40,642 nucleotides of DNA from an uncultured Lachnospiraceae bacterium (GTDB lineage Bacteria; Bacillota; Clostridia; Lachnospirales; Lachnospiraceae): contig CANRNJ010000005.1 of NCBI GenBank assembly GCA_947631955.1, positions 149,544-190,185 of the forward strand, given 5' to 3'. The position numbers and the translations under genes are program-made. Of the stretch, positions 31,389 through 37,800 are shown piece by piece (positions within the stretch are counted from its first letter, which is position 1; every line of letters begins with the position of its first letter). Below the pieces are notes generated by a model. That model worked only from the letters and a program-made list of their open reading frames with translations. It was not told where the DNA came from and searched no databases.

Positions 31389-32171
31389 TCATTTAGAACG
31401 GAATTCGACCATATAAGATTGGAACCGAAGCGGAACCATCTGCTGCTGCAGCCGCGTATTGCGTCTGGCGTCAATGGCGATGGCATCATGAAAAAGTGTA
31501 AATAAACCGCGATACCTCAACTCTCTGTCGGACCAGACGGGTTCCGTTTCAATGCACGCTTCCGCTCCTGCGGCATCCGACACCATATACCACTCTTTCC
31601 CTGCCGGATGCACACCGAACAGATTCCTTTTTTCATCGTAGATAAGAAAGTTCTCCGGCGACAGTCGATCCGCAAAATGCGGCATGATAAACGGCATCAC
31701 ATTGTTTTCCGGTCCTATCTTGGCATACAGGACTCCTTTTTCCAGTTCTCCAAACCGAAGGAACTCTATTTCCTTATGCGCTTCGTTCGCAGTCCGTCTG
31801 GCAAGTTCGTGTGTTCTGGCCACATAGGGATTCTTCAGATCATCCATCGTCCGTCTTCCCCGGCCTGAGGTAATGCCGTCCGTTATCGTCTTATAGACCG
31901 CTTCCGCCTTATCCGCATAAAAAGAAGCCGCCGCTTGGCAGAGTGCAAGATATACCTCGTTTCCCAATCTGCTCCTTAGAGTTTTGATTACCTTATTAGT
32001 TTTCACCAAATCCGGCTGACTATGCAGATATACGGCAAATAATCTGTAATTATCTTCCTCTTCTGTCAGAAGATGGATATGTTCATGTTTTTCACGCAGA
32101 GCATAAGCGTCATAGACCGCCGTAAAGATCCCTTCCAGGGAATCTTCGCAGATGATATATTTTTCTTCCAT
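31389..32171 (-). CDS. DUF4130-type DNA-metabolism partner of the radical SAM protein
   Basis: A 260-residue protein resembling the DUF4130 family (TIGR03915, putative DNA metabolism protein) that is usually encoded next to the TIGR03916 radical SAM/helix-hairpin-helix protein, as here. It has no cysteine cluster; recognisable segments are the conserved F-E/D-G-I-F-T-A-V-Y-D-A-Y start, the VARTHELARRTANEAHKEIEFLRF segment (part quoted: TANEAHKEIEFLRF), and the IMPHFADRLSPENFLIYD segment. Related proteins look uracil-DNA-glycosylase-like, but catalysis is not shown. Second gene of the operon; separated from the radical SAM gene by a repeat spacer of 234 bp. Start at 32171 with GGGAG 9 nt upstream. 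Confidence 0.85.
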   Translation of the reverse strand: MEEKYIICEDSLEGIFTAVYDAYALREKHEHIHLLTEEEDNYRLFAVYLHSQPDLVKTNKVIKTLRSRLGNEVYLALCQAAASFYADKAEAVYKTITDGITSGRGRRTMDDLKNPYVARTHELARRTANEAHKEIEFLRFGELEKGVLYAKIGPENNVMPFIMPHFADRLSPENFLIYDEKRNLFGVHPAGKEWYMVSDAAGAEACIETEPVWSDRELRYRGLFTLFHDAIAIDARRNTRLQQQMVPLRFQSYMVEFRSK

Positions 32172-32179
32172 TTGTGATC

Positions 32180-32400
32180 TCCCGGATGCCGGTTATTGTC
32201 TTCTGTTTTCTCACCGCCGATTATTGATTGTTTCCTGTTTTCTTCCGGATGCCGGTTATTGTCTTTTGTTTTCTCACCGCCGATTATTGATTGTTTCCTG
32301 TCTTCTTCTGGACGCCGGTTATTGTCTTTTGTTTTCTCGCCGGTGATTATTGTTTCCTGTCTTCTTCTGGACGTCGGTTAGCGTTTTCGTGTGTTCCTCC
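32180..32400. repeat. 63-bp minisatellite between the radical SAM and DUF4130 genes
   Basis: GGTTATTGTC starts at 32191, 32254 and 32317 (63 bp apart); a fourth partial start GGTTAG is at 32376 (59 bp later). Units contain paired RBS-like GGAAG/GGAGG sequences on the transcribed strand. It fills almost all the space between two genes of one operon, so it is in the mRNA. Confidence 0.88.
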
Positions 32401-32405
32401 GGTCG

Positions 32406-33752
32406 TCATATCGCTGCGCCCGCAGTCGGCTGGCTATACGTCTGCACCCCGTAATCGGCCAACGACATCTGCCGGTACAGCGTGCCGTCTGTCATGCGGA
32501 AAAGCTTCTCTCCCTTTCCGGCCGGATCCTGACCGGCCAGATTCCGTACGATGTATTCCTCCTCCAGTTTGGTCGGATACATCATCCTGCCGCCGCATGT
32601 GATAAAGTAAAGCGCCCGTTTGAGCACGACGCCCATCCTTTTTAAATCTTCAAAAGTAAGGCTCCCGAACCGGCGCACCGCCACGATACGTCTGGCGCTC
32701 TTTACCCCGACTCCGGGGATGCGGAGCAGGGAACGGTAATCCGCACGGTTGATCTCAATAGGAAACTGTTCCAGATGCCGCACGGCCCAGTCCGCTTTCG
32801 GATCGATCGCAAGATTAAAATTCGGCCTTTTTTCCGTCAGCAGTTCATCCACCTTAAAATCGTAAAAGCGGAGCAGCCAGTCCGCCTGATACAGCCGATG
32901 CTCTCTCAAAAGAGGCGGACCGGCGGCAGGCGCAGGCAGGTCCTTGTCCTCGTTCACATTGACAAACGCCGAGTAGTATACCCTTTTTAAGGAAAATTTA
33001 TCATACAGATTCTCCGCCACCGACATGATCTGATAATCGCTCTCCGGAAGTGCTCCTATCACCATCTGTGTGGACTGCCCTGCCTCGCAGAAACGGGGCG
33101 CATGTTTGTACAAAGTGATCTCGTTCCGATTCTGCTCAATGCCGTTCTGTATCTGGCGCATCGGCCTTAATATATTGCTGCGGTGTTTGTTCGGAGCCAT
33201 CTCCCTGAGCCCCTGCGCCGTCGCCATCTCCAGATTAACGCTCATGCGGTCCGCAAGATACCCGGCCCGCTGTATGAGCAGAGGGTCCGCGCCCGGAATC
33301 GCTTTCACATGGATGTATCCCTGAAAACGGTGCAGCGTGCGCAGTCTGTAAACCGTTTCACAGATCAGTTCCATCGTGTAATTGGGACTGTATAAGATAC
33401 CGGAACTCAAAAACAATCCTTCTATATAATTGCGCCTGTAAAATTCCATCGTCAGTTCGCAGACCTCGTCCGGTGTAAAAGAAGCGCGCGCAACGTCATT
33501 GGAACGTCTGTTGATACAGTATCTGCAATCATAGATACATTCATTCGTAAACAAAATTTTTAACAGAGAAATACATCTGCCGTCCGCCGCAAAACTGTGG
33601 CATATCCCGGCCGCCAAAGTATTGCCGATCCCTTTTCCGTCATTTTGGCGGGAAGATCCGCTGGAACTGCACGACACATCGAAACGGGCGGCGTCAGTCA
33701 ATATTTTCAGCTTATCCATCAGCGACATCTGCGGTGCGATTCTAATTTCCAT
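32406..33752 (-). CDS. Radical SAM protein with helix-hairpin-helix, DNA repair type
   Basis: A 448-residue protein with the radical SAM cluster motif CIYDCRYC (Cys72, Cys76, Cys79) and a helix-hairpin-helix DNA-binding segment LLRIPGVGVKSARRIVAVRR near the C-terminus. It resembles the TIGR03916 putative DNA modification/repair radical SAM family, which pairs with the DUF4130 partner downstream. Substrate unknown; DNA lesion processing is inferred from the HhH and from LexA-type boxes at its promoter. Start at 33752, AAAGGAG 11 nt upstream. Confidence 0.9.
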   Translation of the reverse strand: MEIRIAPQMSLMDKLKILTDAARFDVSCSSSGSSRQNDGKGIGNTLAAGICHSFAADGRCISLLKILFTNECIYDCRYCINRRSNDVARASFTPDEVCELTMEFYRRNYIEGLFLSSGILYSPNYTMELICETVYRLRTLHRFQGYIHVKAIPGADPLLIQRAGYLADRMSVNLEMATAQGLREMAPNKHRSNILRPMRQIQNGIEQNRNEITLYKHAPRFCEAGQSTQMVIGALPESDYQIMSVAENLYDKFSLKRVYYSAFVNVNEDKDLPAPAAGPPLLREHRLYQADWLLRFYDFKVDELLTEKRPNFNLAIDPKADWAVRHLEQFPIEINRADYRSLLRIPGVGVKSARRIVAVRRFGSLTFEDLKRMGVVLKRALYFITCGGRMMYPTKLEEEYIVRNLAGQDPAGKGEKLFRMTDGTLYRQMSLADYGVQTYSQPTAGAAI

Positions 33753-33903
33753 ATGCCGAGGCGCTCCTTTCTTTTCTGCTTTTCTGCTTTTCTGCTTTCC
33801 TAACTATTCCATCTATCCTGCCTATCAATCTTGCTGCCTTCACACCCGTCCTGCCCACAGCAGCACAGCACAGATATCTTCTCTAATATTTCAACGCCGA
33901 TAT

Positions 33904-33917
33904 AGAACATTTGTTCG
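33904..33917. promoter_or_regulatory. LexA-type box A
   Basis: CGAACAAATGTTCT (read on minus strand) matches the Firmicutes LexA/DinR consensus CGAACRNRYGTTYG at all but the last base. It lies about at the transcription start of the radical SAM operon. Confidence 0.82.
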
Positions 33918-33926
33918 ATTAACTAT

Positions 33927-33955
33927 AGTGTAGCACATTATGTATTATCTGGCAA
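33927..33955 (-). promoter_or_regulatory. Promoter of the radical SAM/DUF4130 operon
   Basis: Minus-strand -35 TTGCCA (33950-33955), -10 TACACT (33927-33932), 17-nt spacer, flanked by two LexA-type boxes (downstream and upstream). Confidence 0.7.
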
Positions 33956-33964
33956 GCATTTTTT

Positions 33965-33978
33965 AGAACAAATGTTCT
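33965..33978. promoter_or_regulatory. LexA-type box B
   Basis: AGAACAAATGTTCT has the palindromic core GAAC-N4-GTTC. It sits 9 bp upstream of the -35 of the radical SAM operon and 61 bp from box A. It also lies 47 bp upstream of the antitoxin promoter, which reads the other way. Confidence 0.75.
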
Positions 33979-34024
33979 ATTTCTTTAAATGCGGTTTTAC
34001 ACATAAAAATTTACATTTATATCA

Positions 34025-34054
34025 TTGACATATTTGCTCTGTCGTCTGTATAAT
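34025..34054 (+). promoter_or_regulatory. Promoter of the type III antitoxin RNA
   Basis: -35 TTGACA (34025-34030), -10 TATAAT (34049-34054), 18-nt spacer. Both boxes are consensus, as expected for an antitoxin RNA that must exceed its toxin. Initiation near 34061, about 20 nt before the first repeat. Confidence 0.85.
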
Positions 34055-34080
34055 ACTAATATAGAGTAGCGATACTCGCA

Positions 34081-34192
34081 AAGCGGCGTACCCTGCCAAT
34101 TTAAAATGGGAGCCAAAAAAGCGGTGTACCCTGCCAATCTAAATGGGAGCCAAAAAAGCGGCGTACCCTGCCAATCTAAATGGGAACGGAAA
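34081..34192 (+). ncRNA. ToxI-like antitoxin RNA: three pseudoknot repeats
   Basis: Three direct repeats with starts at 34081, 34119 and 34156 (38, 37 and about 37 nt) precede the toxin gene. Each unit can form an H-type pseudoknot: GGC pairs with GCC and CCC with GGG across an AATCTAAAT-type loop. The second unit has GGU in place of GGC, which still pairs by wobble. In known type III systems the toxin cuts such a transcript into single repeats that then inhibit it in a ring. Not CRISPR: there are no unique spacers and the units are contiguous. Confidence 0.88.
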
Positions 34193-34194
34193 AT

Positions 34195-34223
34195 AAAAGG
34201 ATCGGGCAAAATCCGATCCTTTT
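34195..34223 (+). terminator. Terminator between antitoxin repeats and toxin
   Basis: Perfect 11-bp stem AAAAGGATCGG / CCGATCCTTTT with a 7-base loop, then GTTTC. Expected to stop most transcripts after the repeats and let a few reach the toxin, setting the antitoxin/toxin ratio. Confidence 0.88.
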
Positions 34224-34271
34224 GTTTCATCCACCGACACTCGATAACAGTCTGACATAAGGAGCACATCT

Positions 34272-34778
34272 ATGAATCTCTCTTTTTATACCGTTGACTC
34301 TGCCTACTGCGATTTTCTCAGGAAAAGCGATCCGTGCGTTCCCTACACGATGGATGCCAAATCGAACCGTCCATTTGTCGGGATCGTATTTATCATGAAT
34401 GAATTTCACTACTATGCCCCGCTTACATCGCCCAAGCCCAAACATTTACACATGAAAAATCAAATTGATTTTATGAAGATAAATCACGGAAAATGGGGTG
34501 CTATCAATCTCAATAATATGCTGCCCGTTTCTCTCGATAATCTTACTAAAGTTGACCCACGGATTACCCATGCAGATTCCAAGGCAGATATTAACTACAA
34601 AAATCTTCTATCCAATCAGCTTTCTTGGTGCAATGCAAACAAGGCCTTGATATTAAAGCAGGCTGAAAAGTTATATAATACTATTGTCCAAAAAAAGGCT
34701 TGGGGAAATCTAGCGGACAGATGCTGTAACTTTACACTGGATGAGCAACAGTGTCTGCTTTATGCAAATCTACATTGA
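34272..34778 (+). CDS. Type III toxin, ToxN/AbiQ-family endoribonuclease
   Basis: A 168-residue protein matching the ToxN/AbiQ fold: it opens with a short beta strand and tyrosine (LSFYTVDSAY), has FVGIVFIMNEFHYYAPLTSPK, in which Thr52, Ser53 and Lys55 occupy the positions of the active-site T-S-x-K of ToxN, and later INLNNMLPVS. Free toxin should cleave cellular RNA and stop growth; the repeats upstream neutralise it. AAGGAG is 8 nt before ATG 34272. The gene is A/T-richer than its neighbours, which fits acquisition. In other bacteria such loci give phage abortive infection. Family assigned by motif, not by search. Confidence 0.88.
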   Translation: MNLSFYTVDSAYCDFLRKSDPCVPYTMDAKSNRPFVGIVFIMNEFHYYAPLTSPKPKHLHMKNQIDFMKINHGKWGAINLNNMLPVSLDNLTKVDPRITHADSKADINYKNLLSNQLSWCNANKALILKQAEKLYNTIVQKKAWGNLADRCCNFTLDEQQCLLYANLH

Positions 34779-34819
34779 ATCCATACAATACACAAATTCC
34801 GTTGAAATAGTCAAATGCT

Positions 34820-34857
34820 GAAAATAACCGCATCCCTTAACGGGAGCGGTTATTTTC
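34820..34857. terminator. Bidirectional terminator between toxin and surface protein
   Basis: Arms GAAAATAACCGC and GCGGTTATTTTC are perfectly complementary over 12 bp, with a further inner TCCC/GGGA pairing. A/T-rich flanks on both sides serve the plus-strand toxin and the minus-strand surface protein gene ending at 34897. Confidence 0.85.
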
Positions 34858-34896
34858 ATATCTTACTGCTATCTTTAATACTTTTGCTTTTCACCC

Positions 34897-37800
34897 TTAT
34901 TCCGCTTTTTCCTTCCGTTTCCGGCTCACAAGCAGGATCGCTGCGACGATTCCCACCGCCAGAATAACCGCCAGCCATACGAAGCAGCAGACGCCTAGGA
35001 AGGTCGGGCATATGTGGCAGAGGCTGCATTTACTGCCTGCTGCGCCGCCCGCCATGGTGTACGCTATCGCGTATGTGGAAAAGAGTTCTGTCCTGATAGT
35101 GACAGTGTCCGGATCATCGTCCAGATCCTGCAGCAGGGTATATACTCCCTCATGGGAACGGGCGATGTAAAACTCTCTGTCCTCGCCGCGCATCCCTGCA
35201 GGCACTTCGATCACCACATCGATGGGTTCACCTGTATCCGTGACCGCATCCCAATCGCTTTCTCCCACTTTGACAAACATAGAGATATCTATATACTGCC
35301 CTAAAACCATCTCCTGACCTGAGGTATTTGCAGTTTCATTCGCCAAGCCGCTTTCTATGACATCTTTTTCCTCTTGCGGCACCTGTTCGGAAATATCTTT
35401 TACATCAATGCGGATGCCTATGCTCTCACCTCTGCCAACAGCCGCGATCTGCTCGTTTGTCAGCACGATGTTGGCCACGGACGCGGTATCCGCCACTCCC
35501 GCCGCATATTCATATCCGCCACTGTCCACCATCACTGTGACAGTGCCTGCGCCTACCTGAAAAATAGTGGTCGCGGACTGCGCCGCGGAGATCGTTCCTG
35601 TAGCTATAGTCCCTTCCGTCAGCATATCGTCCGTGACGGCGATCCTGCCGTCCTCCTGAATCTGCGCGGCCACGTTCCGTGCCTCACCCGACTGCTGCGC
35701 CGGTAAAGCGGGCTGCTCTGTGGTGCTGCTCTCAGGTTCCGCCGTTTCCTCAGTCTGATTTTCCGGTCCTGCCGGTTCCGCCGTTTCGGTCTGTCCCGCC
35801 AGTCCTGCCGATTCAGCCGCCTCGGTCTGTTCCTCCGATCTTGCCGGTTCTGCTGCCTCGATTTCTGCCTCAGGAAGCTGTGCTTCCGCCCTGATGACCT
35901 GCGTTTCAGATGTCTGCTGTGCTGTTGCCTGCTGTGTTGTCGACTGCTGCGCCGTCTGCTGTGCTGCCGCCTGTGCGTTCAAAGCTGCTGCCGCTTGTGA
36001 AAGGGCCTGCCCCGCACCGGAACTTTCCTGCGGTCCTGTTTCCTCCGGAGTCGTCTCCGGTAAAGCCTCGTTGACTTTTTCCTTGATCTCCACTGTCACG
36101 GACATCGGCGCCGTGCCGTCATAATTCTCGTTTCCTTCCACCTTATACCAGACAGTATAAGTTCCGGCCTCCGTGCCGACAGGGATCTCCGTGCTGTACT
36201 CCCCTTCTTTTTCCAGACTGTAAAGCACGATCCCAAGGAAGGTTTGACCGGGTGTAACGAGCGTCTGTGCGCTCCCCGTATAAATCAGTTCTTTCGCCGT
36301 CGGCAGCGTGACGATCCTCGCCTGTCCTTTTGCAAGCTTAACCGTCAATTTCACCGAATCCGTGCTCTCGTGATTACTGTCGCCTTCCACATAATAATAA
36401 ACGTCATAGGTTCCCACATCAGTCGCCGTGGGAATGGAACTGCTCCACGCGCCATCGGCTCCCATACGGTACATCAGGCTGCCGCCCGCGGCGCTGCCCT
36501 CCGTCACCAATGTCTGCGCTGCGCCCGTATAGATCAGACTATTTTTTCCCGCAGGCGCCGTATAGGAAGGCGCTGCCTTCGCAATTGCCACAGACACGCT
36601 CGCCGCTGTCGTGTCGGTATGATTCTTGTCGCCTTTTACCTTATAATAGACCGTATAGGAACCCGCATCGGTTTCCGCAGGGATGCTCTCGGAATAACCG
36701 CCGTCCTCCTGAAGGCTGTACTGCATAACGCCTCCGGACGCTGTCCCCTCGCTGCTCAATAAAGCCTGCGGCTCTCCGTCATAGGTCAATCCCTCGGCCG
36801 CCTCAGGCGCCGTCGTCAGCGCTGACTCCGCCTTGCCGATAGATACCTCGATCGGCTCTGTTCCTTCTATATCGTCATAATCCACACCGCCGTCTATCCG
36901 CCAGTAGACACGATAAACTCCGGCATCTTCCGCCACAGGTACGTCGGTACTCCAATCCGCGCCTCCAGCGGCGCCAAGCATCTCTCTGATAATGCTGAAA
37001 AGCTTAAGGCCCGCCGTTTCCTGCTCAGCCGTTTCCATGCGGTATTCCATGGTGCAGCCTTCCGGCGCCGTGCCTGCCGTCACCAATGCCTGACTGCTCC
37101 CATCATAGATCAGTCCGGTCATTCCCGTCGGCGCGGTATAATCACCTGCCAAAGACGCATGTTCTATGCTCACCTCGACAGGACCTGCGACATCCACATC
37201 CTTATAGTTACTATCTCCCTGCACACGGTAGTATACGTTATATTTTCCCGCTTCTGTTTCCTCAGGGACATCTGTCGTCCAGCTTCCTGTGCCCGCTTCC
37301 GGTTTCGGATCGCCTGTGCCCGTCACGCAGTACCACAGGGTTCCGCCGGTCGTGCTGCCCGCCGTCACCAGTTTCTGCGAGCTGCCCGTGTATGTCAGCG
37401 ATTTTTTCGTGGGAGCCGTCACGTCCGGCGTTGCTTTCTCGATCGTGACCTTCACATTCTGTGGATCCGTGTTATTGTGGTTCTCGTCGCCTTTTACACG
37501 GTAATAGACATAATAATCTCCCGCGTCTTCAGCCTTTGGCACAGCATCGCTCCATTCGCCTTCATTCGGCTCCTCTGAATCCGAGGTTTTCAATGCGTAC
37601 TGCATCGTGCCGCCGGTCGCGCTGCCTTCCGCCACCAACGCCTGCTCTGCTGTATTGTACGTCAGGTTTTCTGCCGTCGGAGCGCTCTCTGCCGCGGCAT
37701 CCGCCTTCGCTATCGTAACCGTAACGGAAGCCGCCGCTGCGTCCTCATAGTTATCGTTCCCCACAACTTTATACCAGACTTTATATGTGCCCGCATTGAT

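Noticed and set aside
32152..32602. Plus-strand frames over the 63-bp minisatellite
   Set aside because: The unit length is a multiple of three, which keeps frames open. No start signal or protein character.
34081..34192. CRISPR-like short repeats
   Set aside because: The repeats are contiguous without spacers and are followed by a terminator and toxin gene, so they are type III antitoxin repeats.
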